Assembly: GCA_964608895.1 (NCBI GenBank) | Contig: CAZSPT010000033.1 | Span: forward strand, 1 to 9,191 | DNA: 9,191 bases | From: CAZSPT01 sp964608895 | Lineage (GTDB): Bacteria > Patescibacteriota > Patescibacteriia > 2-01-FULL-39-33 | Direction: 5' to 3' | Part shown: one piece after another, positions 1 to 4,655 of the stretch | Position numbering within the stretch: position 1 is the stretch's first letter | Layout: the number at the start of each line of letters is the position of its first letter | The notes under the pieces: model-generated | Told to the model about the DNA's origin: nothing | Seen by the model: only the letters and a program-made list of their open reading frames with translations | The model's database searches: none | Translations under genes and position numbers: made by a program

Positions 1-485
1 TTGGCCATCAACATTCTGTCTATAACAACACGTTCGGCTTCCTCTTGAGAAAGGAGGCCCATTTTAGAATAACAGGGTTGAAAAATTTTTAATTCTCCAT
101 TTTCAATCTTAGTTTCTGCTTGAACAAAATACGTATTAACTCCTAAATCTTTTAATTCATCACTAAAATACAATAAAGTGGCTGTATTTGTTCCCAACTC
201 AAACAAGGCATTTATTTTTGATGGATATTTTTTAGTTAGGTCAATATTTTGTTTTTTTGTTTCAATATCTTTTTGTGAGGGTTCTTTATAACCGATATCA
301 ATAGGCTTTCTGGTATACATAAACTCATAGAGTTTTTCCGCGAGCCAATCTTTTTTTTCTTCCGGGCTAAGATTTTTGGGTATGACTCTGGGACCTAATT
401 TTTCACCAAGTATAAAAAAAACAGATCCTAAAATTATTACGATAATCACTAAAACTGCGATTATTATTTTCTTTTTCTTTTTCAT
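1..485 (-). CDS. Membrane-anchored hypothetical protein, C-terminus cut by window edge
   Basis: Translating the minus strand from ATG at 483-485 gives 161 uninterrupted codons that run off the left edge, so the C-terminus is missing. The product starts with a run of five lysines (MKKKKK), then a strongly hydrophobic stretch at about residues 7-27, which is a typical single N-terminal membrane anchor with the short basic end inside. The rest is hydrophilic and contains SPEEKKDWLAEKLYEF at about residues 39-54, a GYKEPS motif near 65-70 and a single cysteine (QPCYS) near residue 140. I do not recognise the family. There is no Shine-Dalgarno sequence before the start. A plausible promoter (TTGTAT, 18 nt, TATATA) lies just upstream. 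The start is chosen because it opens directly into the lysine-plus-anchor signature. The AT-rich codon use matches the other accessory genes on this side of the window. Confidence 0.75.
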   Translation of the reverse strand, partial: MKKKKKIIIAVLVIIVIILGSVFFILGEKLGPRVIPKNLSPEEKKDWLAEKLYEFMYTRKPIDIGYKEPSQKDIETKKQNIDLTKKYPSKINALFELGTNTATLLYFSDELKDLGVNTYFVQAETKIENGELKIFQPCYSKMGLLSQEEAERVVIDRMLMA

Positions 486-510
486 AATATAAATTTTAAA
501 TTAAATAAAA

Positions 511-540
511 TATATAATAAATTTATTTTTCGCAATACAA
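511..540 (-). promoter_or_regulatory. Putative promoter of the leftmost anchored protein gene
   Basis: On the minus strand, TTGTAT (535-540) and TATATA (511-516) are separated by 18 nt. Transcription would begin about 20 nt before the ATG at 485. The region is very AT-rich, so chance matches are likely. Confidence 0.35.
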
Positions 541-615
541 AATTATTTGCGCAAGGCACTAAAACGGCTCACTTATTATTTTAAAACAATTTCTATAATT
601 TAGAAACGGGTGGTC

Positions 616-645
616 GGGGAGGGTAAAGTATCCTCTCCTATTTTT
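616..645 (+). terminator. Putative orphan rho-independent terminator
   Basis: GGGGAGG (616-622) can pair with CCTCTCC (632-638) with one G-T wobble around a 9-nt loop, and TATTTTT follows. The shape fits a plus-strand terminator. No plus-strand gene lies upstream in the window, so it may end an unannotated small RNA or be a chance hairpin. Confidence 0.4.
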
Positions 646-677
646 CAAACTAAATAATTTAGAAAATTCGCAATTAA

Positions 678-816
678 AACTAACGTTTACATGCATCTGA
701 AGCCACGGCCGTTGTTTTTAGACTAAACTTAAATTATTACCCCGCTTGAATTATATCACTGAGTTTTAATTATTAGAAGGCGCTGTTTAGGCGAAGTTAG
801 ATATACTGTGTTAGGT
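678..816 (+). other. attC-like intergenic block (site 1), possible recombination site
   Basis: The block opens with AACTAACGTTT (678-688), close to the opening of the block at 1282, and ends with GTTAGGT (810-816), which fits the integron R' consensus GTTRRRY. A second GTTAGAT lies just inside at 796-802. The opening box has A where RYYYAAC asks for a pyrimidine, and the inner L-type stem is weak (ATCT at 695-698 against AGAT at 799-802). The resemblance to site 2 and the position between two genes are the main support. It may instead be a lineage-specific intergenic repeat. Confidence 0.3.
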
Positions 817-822
817 AAAAAT

Positions 823-856
823 GAGCGAAACGGAGCGATAGCGGAGTATAGCGAAA
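823..856. repeat. Imperfect GAGCGA / GCGGAG short tandem repeat
   Basis: Right after the attC-like block the sequence reads GAGCGAAACG, GAGCGATAGC, GGAGTATAGC, then GAAAACGC, which is an imperfect unit of about 10 nt repeated three to four times. A related GAGCGATAACGAGC occurs after the second attC-like block at 1393-1406. The function is unknown. Confidence 0.4.
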
Positions 857-899
857 ACGCAACATCCCTTTAAATTTTTTTATTTTTTTACGGTCGGGG

Positions 900-928
900 T
901 TGATATAATTTTAAATAAATGCTATACT
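900..928 (+). promoter_or_regulatory. Sigma-70-type promoter of the 51-residue peptide gene
   Basis: TTGATA (900-905) and TATACT (923-928) are separated by exactly 17 nt, a near-consensus housekeeping promoter. Transcription would start near 935, leaving an 85-90 nt leader before the ATG at 1024. Confidence 0.65.
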
Positions 929-1023
929 TTTATATTTAGTAGTGAATGAACCTGTTTTTCAACCGAAATAGTAAGTTCTCTCTATCGGAGGGATTTGCTC
1001 TTTCACAATATTGGGAGGTAAAA

Positions 1024-1179
1024 ATGAAGAATTTAAATTTTGCGGATGTTGCGGGAATCGGAGCCTCTTGGGGAGGAGCCGCGGCGGTTGCTTATTTTGT
1101 GGGCGACCCGATAACAGGCGTGATCGCAATTGTGGCAGCATACTACCTTGCTAAATGGATTATCCTTAAAAAAGATTAA
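1024..1179 (+). CDS. Small hydrophobic Gly/Ala-rich membrane peptide, 51 aa
   Basis: The gene encodes a 51-residue peptide. A short polar start (MKNLNFADV) is followed by a Gly/Ala-rich stretch (GIGASWGGAAAVAYFVG, residues 11-27), a DPITG turn and a second hydrophobic stretch (VIAIVAAYYLAKWIIL, residues 33-48), ending in KKD. It could be a two-helix hairpin or one long membrane segment. The frame is open from an ATG at 946, but the start at 1024 is preferred because GGGAGG lies at the right distance before it and the extra 26 residues do not look conserved in character. The gene has its own promoter (900-928) and a strong terminator (1191-1220), so it is a self-contained unit. The family is not recognised. 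A bacteriocin-like, toxin-like or holin-like peptide is possible on composition alone. Confidence 0.7.
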   Translation: MKNLNFADVAGIGASWGGAAAVAYFVGDPITGVIAIVAAYYLAKWIILKKD

Positions 1180-1190
1180 ACCAAACCAAA

Positions 1191-1220
1191 ACCGTTGGTA
1201 ATCCCAACGGTCTTTTTCTT
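1191..1220 (+). terminator. Rho-independent terminator after the 51-aa peptide gene
   Basis: ACCGTTGG (1191-1198) pairs perfectly with CCAACGGT (1204-1211) around a 5-nt loop, followed by CTTTTTCTTT. It lies 11 nt after the stop codon of the small peptide gene. Confidence 0.85.
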
Positions 1221-1281
1221 TAGAGAAAAAATTTCAAAAAAGCTCAATAAAAAATGAAAAAATATTTTTGAATAAAATTTC

Positions 1282-1374
1282 GTCTAACGTTTTGGTTATG
1301 CGAAGTCAGCCTTCGGCGGATTTAGGCGAGTATTTGATATTAACCAAACGCAAACCGCATACGCCGTGTTAACT
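1282..1374 (+). other. attC-like intergenic block (site 2), possible recombination site
   Basis: The left end GTCTAAC (1282-1288) matches the integron R'' consensus RYYYAAC exactly. The right end GTTAACT (1368-1374) matches GTTRRRY except for one base, and the TAAC and GTTA cores can pair. After spacers of 8 and 6 nt, TATGCG (1297-1302) is fully complementary to CGCATA (1356-1361), the expected place for the L''/L' boxes. The middle is variable. An alternative inner stem (1289-1298 with 1340-1349, one bulged T) is also possible. Length, polarity and position after a plus-strand gene and its terminator all fit an attC site. No integrase is visible in the window. Confidence 0.45.
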
Positions 1375-1421
1375 GATGCAAATAAATTCGTGAGCGATAA
1401 CGAGCATTATTCGAATAAATT

Positions 1422-2201
1422 TTATTTAATTTCAGTTCCACCCCATTCAACGATCGCAAATCCATTTCTATTAAATGATTTTAATTCTTGTGGCTGTATC
1501 TTCATATTGTCATCTTCAAGACCTTTGAATACCATAAAAACACGAAGCACGGAATCGGGCTTAGGGGTTATATTTAAAACAACTCTATTGTCATATTCTT
1601 CTTTTGTAGCAAAGTGTATTAAATTAAAATTATTGTTTTGCATGTGTGGCAGCCAATAAACTATAAATTCGTTGTATTCTTTTGGTGTCAAACCGAGTTT
1701 AGATAATTTATCCTGTAGAAATTTAACTGTTTCTGACCCTTTAACAATAAATCCAGTTGATAAATCATAACTTGCGTTTTTGTCTTCTCCTTCCCAAAAA
1801 AGATAGCTATACTCTTTTTGATCATCCATATTGATAATTTTGCCTTCAGGATAGGCAAGTACCTGCCAACCATTTTTATATTCCGGATAAGAAACAGTTA
1901 AATTACCAGAGTAGTTTAATTTAACATCAATATTTTGCTTCTGTTCAGGATAAAGATAAATTACCGGTTTATATTCATCAAATGAGCCCGGTTCACCTCC
2001 GCCTGCTGGAATAAATTTATCTTGCTCTGAACAAAGAAATTCAATAGCAAGATAATTTGGGATAAAATCCGCCTTAGTTAGCCCTGCCCATACAAAAATT
2101 ACCACAAGAATTAAAATAATAGTGATAATAAATCCCTTACTTAACTTCTTTTTTGGTTTTTGGATGGATTTATTTGGTTGCGGAAAATTTTGTTCGTCCA
2201 T
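1422..2201 (-). CDS. Membrane-anchored YLYP/YLFWEG-motif protein of unknown function
   Basis: The protein has 259 residues: a proline- and lysine-rich cytoplasmic tail (1-22), one transmembrane helix (about 23-40) and a predicted extracytoplasmic domain. The domain carries KPVIYLYP (78-85), GWQVLAYPEG (111-120), YSYLFWEG (131-138), GFIVKG (150-155), NEFIVYWLP (177-185), PDSVLRVFMVFKGLE (215-229) and a terminal VEWGGTE. From memory this motif set marks a widespread uncharacterised family seen in Firmicutes and candidate-phyla genomes. Its biochemical role is unknown to me. The domain appears complete at the C-terminus. No ribosome site precedes the ATG, but a TTGATT, 18 nt, TATAAT promoter would give a leader of about 16 nt. 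The gene points opposite to the small peptide gene and lies between an attC-like block (1282-1374) and a CTAACG motif at 2307. Confidence 0.8.
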   Translation of the reverse strand: MDEQNFPQPNKSIQKPKKKLSKGFIITIILILVVIFVWAGLTKADFIPNYLAIEFLCSEQDKFIPAGGGEPGSFDEYKPVIYLYPEQKQNIDVKLNYSGNLTVSYPEYKNGWQVLAYPEGKIINMDDQKEYSYLFWEGEDKNASYDLSTGFIVKGSETVKFLQDKLSKLGLTPKEYNEFIVYWLPHMQNNNFNLIHFATKEEYDNRVVLNITPKPDSVLRVFMVFKGLEDDNMKIQPQELKSFNRNGFAIVEWGGTEIK

Positions 2202-2223
2202 AATTTTTAATTAGTTAATAATG

Positions 2224-2253
2224 ATTATATATATTATAAAAAACTCAAATCAA
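2224..2253 (-). promoter_or_regulatory. Putative promoter of the YLYP-family gene
   Basis: On the minus strand, TTGATT (2248-2253) and a perfect TATAAT (2224-2229) are separated by 18 nt. The predicted start of transcription is about 16 nt before the ATG at 2201. Confidence 0.5.
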
Positions 2254-2304
2254 ACTGAAGTTATTGTGCGCTCCTCGGCTAATTGGATTTCGCATATTAT
2301 ATGA

Positions 2305-2312
2305 ACCTAACG
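2305..2312. other. Lone R''-like CTAACG motif at the accessory/core boundary
   Basis: ACCTAACG fits RYYYAAC on the plus strand, and its reverse complement GTTAGGT fits GTTRRRY. It shares CTAACG with the two attC-like blocks. No partner box is visible, and just to the right the sequence becomes denser in genes and richer in GC. It could be a half-site or boundary remnant, or chance. Confidence 0.2.
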
Positions 2313-2345
2313 CGTAATTAAAGGAATTTCCACTTTTAAAATTAA

Positions 2346-2380
2346 AAAACCGCCGCTTTCTTTTAAAAAGTCGGCGGTTT
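2346..2380 (-). terminator. Rho-independent terminator after the 207-aa gene
   Basis: AAACCGCCG (2347-2355) and CGGCGGTTT (2372-2380) form a perfect 9-bp stem with a 16-nt loop. Read on the minus strand it is followed by T-rich sequence. It lies just after the stop of the minus-strand gene ending at 2387. Confidence 0.85.
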
Positions 2381-2386
2381 ATAAGA

Positions 2387-3010
2387 CTACTGAATCCTAC
2401 CTGTCAACAAACCGTTGCCTTCTTCGCCCCAGAGAACTTTCTTCTCTGTTCTGGGTTTAAGAACACCGGCCTGATCAATAACTTCTTGCAGCCGGTTGTC
2501 GGAAAATATCTGAACACCGCTATTTAGACCGAGCACGCCCGCCAGATCTTCCAAGATACTATTCACTCCCCGAATAAAAACGTTAATACCGCTTTTTACA
2601 AGAGAAGTTTCGTGGCCGTAATCATCCCAATTTTCCTCCCAGACAGGCTCCATTGATTTATTTTCGCACAAATCCTCCGCGGTGACGACAAGAAAATCAG
2701 CGCTGCTGATACCGCACGGCGAATTCTCTTCTTTCTTTTTCTGCCCCTTGTGCATCAAAATTCTCGGGACAGGAATAGTGTGTTTAAGAAGATCGCCCGT
2801 AGCGGGGCCAAATGAAACAATTGCGATAACGCTGTTAATTGGAACCGCCGTGTGACTCACTTTCCAGTCAACCGCCATTTTATAGAGGTCTCTAAGGTTG
2901 ATGGAAAAATTTAAGCCGCTTGGAAAATAAAGTTTTCCAAGCCGCGCATTCTCAAAATAACGCTCAAAGTCTCTTGGAGACAATTCTGTCTGTATCATCG
3001 TACTTGCCAT
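2387..3010 (-). CDS. Uncharacterised protein, possible degenerate nucleotidyltransferase fold
   Basis: The protein has 207 residues and I do not recognise its family with confidence. An N-terminal charged helical part (SPRDFERYFENARLG, 11-25) precedes a hydrophobic strand and glycine turn, SVIAIVSFGPATG (60-72), and later SSADFLVVTAEDL (102-114). The order strand, FGxxxG turn, then a D-hydrophobic strand recalls the nucleotidyltransferase signature FGSxARG...SDIDLLV, but the serine and second aspartate are absent and the insertion between them is long. Any such relationship is speculative and the site would probably be inactive. No signal peptide or membrane segment is seen. The start is fixed by a strong AAAGGAGG seven bases before the ATG at 3008-3010. 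The frame is open upstream to 3097, but that part is leader RNA. The gene has its own promoter and terminator. Confidence 0.75.
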   Translation of the reverse strand: MASTMIQTELSPRDFERYFENARLGKLYFPSGLNFSINLRDLYKMAVDWKVSHTAVPINSVIAIVSFGPATGDLLKHTIPVPRILMHKGQKKKEENSPCGISSADFLVVTAEDLCENKSMEPVWEENWDDYGHETSLVKSGINVFIRGVNSILEDLAGVLGLNSGVQIFSDNRLQEVIDQAGVLKPRTEKKVLWGEEGNGLLTGRIQ

Positions 3011-3103
3011 GTCTATCCTCCTTTTTATTTTTTTCTCAAAGTACAAAACTTTTAATCCTTTTGCATCAAAAAAATCGTTTATCGCAAATTTCAGCAATGT
3101 TTA

Positions 3104-3132
3104 ACCTTACAAAATATCAGAAAAAAAGTCAA
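3104..3132 (-). promoter_or_regulatory. Putative promoter of the 207-aa gene
   Basis: On the minus strand, TTGACT (3127-3132) and TAAGGT (3104-3109) are separated by 17 nt. The -35 is good and the -10 weak. It would give a leader of about 87 nt ending in the strong ribosome site. Confidence 0.4.
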
Positions 3133-3153
3133 GTTTTAACAAATCGTTTTTAA

Positions 3154-3227
3154 TGGACCCGGGGAGATTTGAACTCCCGACCTCCTGTATGCGAAACAGG
3201 TGTTCTAGCCAACTGAACTACGGGCCC
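3154..3227 (-). tRNA. tRNA-Ala (anticodon CGC)
   Basis: The 74-nt cloverleaf reads from GGGCCCG. Its acceptor stem pairs with CGGGTCC and has the G3-U70 wobble that identifies alanine tRNA. The anticodon stem CCTGT/ACAGG encloses the loop TTCGCAT, giving anticodon CGC for GCG codons. The T-loop TTCAAAT is standard, the discriminator is A and CCA is not encoded. It is the last tRNA of the minus-strand Gly-Leu-Ala cluster. Confidence 0.95.
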
Positions 3228-3239
3228 TTACTATCTAAA

Positions 3240-3271
3240 AAACCGCTGCTTTTTAAAACGCGGCGGTTTTT
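3240..3271. terminator. Bidirectional terminator-like hairpin between tRNA-Leu and tRNA-Ala
   Basis: AAACCGCTGC (3240-3249) pairs with GCGGCGGTTT (3260-3269) with one wobble around a 10-nt loop. T-runs follow on both strands: TTTTT on plus and TTTTTT on minus. It lies inside the tRNA cluster, so it would separate tRNA-Ala from the upstream Gly-Leu transcript unless it is read through. Confidence 0.6.
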
Positions 3272-3285
3272 CGCCTTGTTTTTAA

Positions 3286-3369
3286 TGCCCGGAGCGGGAG
3301 TTGAACCCGCACGGCCGTTAGGCCACAAGATTTTAAGTCTTGTGCGTCTACCAATTCCGCCATCCGGGC
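3286..3369 (-). tRNA. tRNA-Leu (anticodon UAA)
   Basis: The 84-nt class II tRNA reads from GCCCGGA. Its anticodon stem CAAGA/TCTTG encloses the loop CTTAAAA, giving UAA. A long variable arm contains GGCC and GGCC around TAAC. The T-loop is TTCAACT, the discriminator is A and CCA is not encoded. It decodes UUA and UUG. Confidence 0.95.
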
Positions 3370-3392
3370 CCGAGACGAACGAATAGAATCGG

Positions 3393-3466
3393 AGCGAGAG
3401 AGGGGATTTGAACCCCCGACCTCTTCCTTGGCAAGGAAGCGTTCTAGCCAGCTGAACTACTCTCGC
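3393..3466 (-). tRNA. tRNA-Gly (anticodon GCC)
   Basis: The 74-nt cloverleaf has the acceptor GCGAGAG/CTCTCGC. The anticodon stem CTTCC/GGAAG encloses the loop TTGCCAA, giving anticodon GCC. The discriminator is U, as usual for bacterial glycine tRNA, and CCA is not encoded. It is the first tRNA of the cluster on the minus strand. Confidence 0.95.
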
Positions 3467-3481
3467 ATTATTGATATAACA

Positions 3482-3510
3482 ATCCTACTACAAAATCAGG
3501 TTTTTGTAAA
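3482..3510 (-). promoter_or_regulatory. Putative promoter of the tRNA cluster
   Basis: On the minus strand, TTTACA (3505-3510) and TAGGAT (3482-3487) are separated by 17 nt, placing transcription start a few bases before tRNA-Gly. It lies immediately after the stop codon of the glycosyltransferase gene. No terminator intervenes, so read-through from that gene is also possible. Confidence 0.5.
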
Positions 3511-3516
3511 GAGAAA

Positions 3517-4554
3517 TTACTCAAATTCCTTGATAATTTCAGCCAGTTTTTTAAAGACTTCTTGATTTCCCGGCTCTTGATACTGACTGAGATTTTTTTT
3601 AAATTCGTCCAGAGAATTAACGAATTCTTGAAAGATTTTCGGGGAAAATTTGTAAAAAAATTTTCCGCAGCCCATTTTTTCAAGATAATAAGCGTTGATA
3701 ATCTGCTCTATCTGACGATTTATCGGAATCGCTAGATAAGGTTTCTGAAGATAAACCGCTTCTCCGGAAAGGCTTGAGCCGGCGTTGCCGATAATTGCCC
3801 GGCAACCAGCCAAGCAATCCAGCCAGTGCTTGTTGCTGAATTTTCGAAATTCAATATTGCCAATTTTTTTATTTATATCAAAACCAAAGACAATAAATTT
3901 CTGGTCAATTTCTTCCAGCTTATCAACCAAATAATTAAAATCAGAGGTCTGGTAAACTAAAATAAAATCATTTTCTTCCGGAGTAAGCTCCAAAATTTCT
4001 CGGCGGATAACCGCCGGAAATATAAAAGTTTTTTTTCGAGTTACCGGAGTCTTAAAAAAACTGGTAATGAGATAGTAATTTGCCTTCCAGACCATTGATT
4101 TAATAATCAGCTTGTCAGCGAGCAAATCTTTCCGGTATTTCTTGGGAACCTCCACCTTGGTATTGGTTAATTGATGCTGGTTGTCCAAGGAGATTAAAGG
4201 GACCCGCTGAAGCTTGGCCAATAAAGCGGTTAAAGGTTCAAAGTCAGTAATAACTAAATCAGGAGCGAATCGCCGAAAACGGTCCAAAATTCTCGACCAG
4301 TCCTTGGACTGCTTGGCGATCTGGCGGACGCTCATTAAAATAGTATTCCAATAGACGACTTTGTTATTCTTGTAGCTCATTCTTAGACCGGGAATTTCAA
4401 AAGTATCAAATTTATCCTTAAGAAAAAACAATCCTTGGTCATAAGAAAAAACCAGAACCTGATGTCCGGCTTTGGTAAGATAATTAAGAACTTCTTTACT
4501 CCGGGCGGAATGACCGAACCCTTGGCCGGTTACTCCGTAGATTATTCTTGCCAT
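3517..4554 (-). CDS. GT-B glycosyltransferase, MJ1255/VC2487-like (glycosyltransferase family 28/1-type)
   Basis: This 345-residue protein has the two-domain layout of GT-B glycosyltransferases. The N-terminal Rossmann domain opens with IIYGVTGQGFGHSARS (4-19); the G-x-G-x-GH-xx-R motif is the glycine-rich loop of MurG-like and MJ1255-like enzymes. PDLVITDFEP (98-107) and VPLISLDNQH (118-127) follow. The C-terminal donor-binding domain carries AIIGNAGSSLSGEA (253-266), YLQKPYLAIPI (268-278) and EQIINAYYLEKMG (283-295), the usual nucleotide-sugar-binding region. No transmembrane segment is seen, so it is probably a cytoplasmic or membrane-associated enzyme using a nucleotide sugar. The acceptor is unknown; cell-surface polysaccharide or glycolipid is a reasonable inference. 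No ribosome site precedes the ATG. A promoter at 4604-4633 faces this gene, and tRNA genes follow downstream. It resembles the TIGR00661 / PF13528 group from memory. Confidence 0.85.
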   Translation of the reverse strand: MARIIYGVTGQGFGHSARSKEVLNYLTKAGHQVLVFSYDQGLFFLKDKFDTFEIPGLRMSYKNNKVVYWNTILMSVRQIAKQSKDWSRILDRFRRFAPDLVITDFEPLTALLAKLQRVPLISLDNQHQLTNTKVEVPKKYRKDLLADKLIIKSMVWKANYYLITSFFKTPVTRKKTFIFPAVIRREILELTPEENDFILVYQTSDFNYLVDKLEEIDQKFIVFGFDINKKIGNIEFRKFSNKHWLDCLAGCRAIIGNAGSSLSGEAVYLQKPYLAIPINRQIEQIINAYYLEKMGCGKFFYKFSPKIFQEFVNSLDEFKKNLSQYQEPGNQEVFKKLAEIIKEFE

Positions 4555-4603
4555 ATTTTTTTGATTTCAAAAACAACTTTAGAGGCTGTAAAAAATCTTT
4601 TGT

Positions 4604-4633
4604 ATTATATCAATCAATTTGTTTTTTCGCCAA
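4604..4633 (-). promoter_or_regulatory. Putative promoter of the glycosyltransferase gene
   Basis: On the minus strand, TTGGCG (4628-4633) and a perfect TATAAT (4604-4609) are separated by 18 nt. It overlaps the ruvB promoter on the other strand, so the two would compete for polymerase. Confidence 0.55.
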
Positions 4634-4647
4634 CCAACTGATAAAAT
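4619..4647 (+). promoter_or_regulatory. Putative promoter of the ruvB operon giving a leaderless mRNA
   Basis: TTGTTT (4619-4624) and TAAAAT (4642-4647) are separated by 17 nt. The ATG of ruvB is only 9 nt after the -10 box, so transcription would start at or within a few bases of the start codon. No Shine-Dalgarno sequence is present, which fits leaderless translation. Confidence 0.55.
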
Positions 4648-4655
4648 AATAGTGT

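Larger units (their letters stand above)
486..899. other. Gene-free AT-rich intergenic region
   Basis: I see no convincing reading frame here. From left to right the stretch holds the minus-strand promoter of the leftmost gene, a terminator-like hairpin on the plus strand at 616-645 with no obvious gene before it, an attC-like block at 678-816, and a GC-richer imperfect repeat built on GAGCGA and GCGGAG at 823-856. A T-rich tract (873-889) then leads into the promoter of the 51-residue peptide gene. Confidence 0.6.

Noticed and set aside
946..1023. Longer start for the 51-aa peptide
   Set aside because: The ATG at 946 has no ribosome site, while GGGAGG precedes the ATG at 1024. The extra region is better read as mRNA leader.
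1024..1179. Double-glycine leader peptide of a class II bacteriocin in the 51-aa product
   Set aside because: A GG occurs at residues 17-18, but the expected hydrophobic and glutamate positions before it are not met and no transporter or immunity gene is nearby.
2263..2311. A third complete attC-like site
   Set aside because: TGTGCG (2265-2270) and CGCATA (2291-2296) can pair, but the outer boxes are in the wrong order (GTT before AAC), so only a lone motif is reported.
3011..3097. Longer start for the 207-aa protein
   Set aside because: A strong AAAGGAGG sits before the ATG at 3008-3010, and the upstream part overlaps the predicted transcription start region.
3153..3386. Plus-strand open frame of 77 codons beginning MDPGRFELPTS
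   Set aside because: It is the antisense translation of the tRNA-Ala and tRNA-Leu genes. GRFELPTS and GVEPARP are well-known false peptides from tRNA complements.
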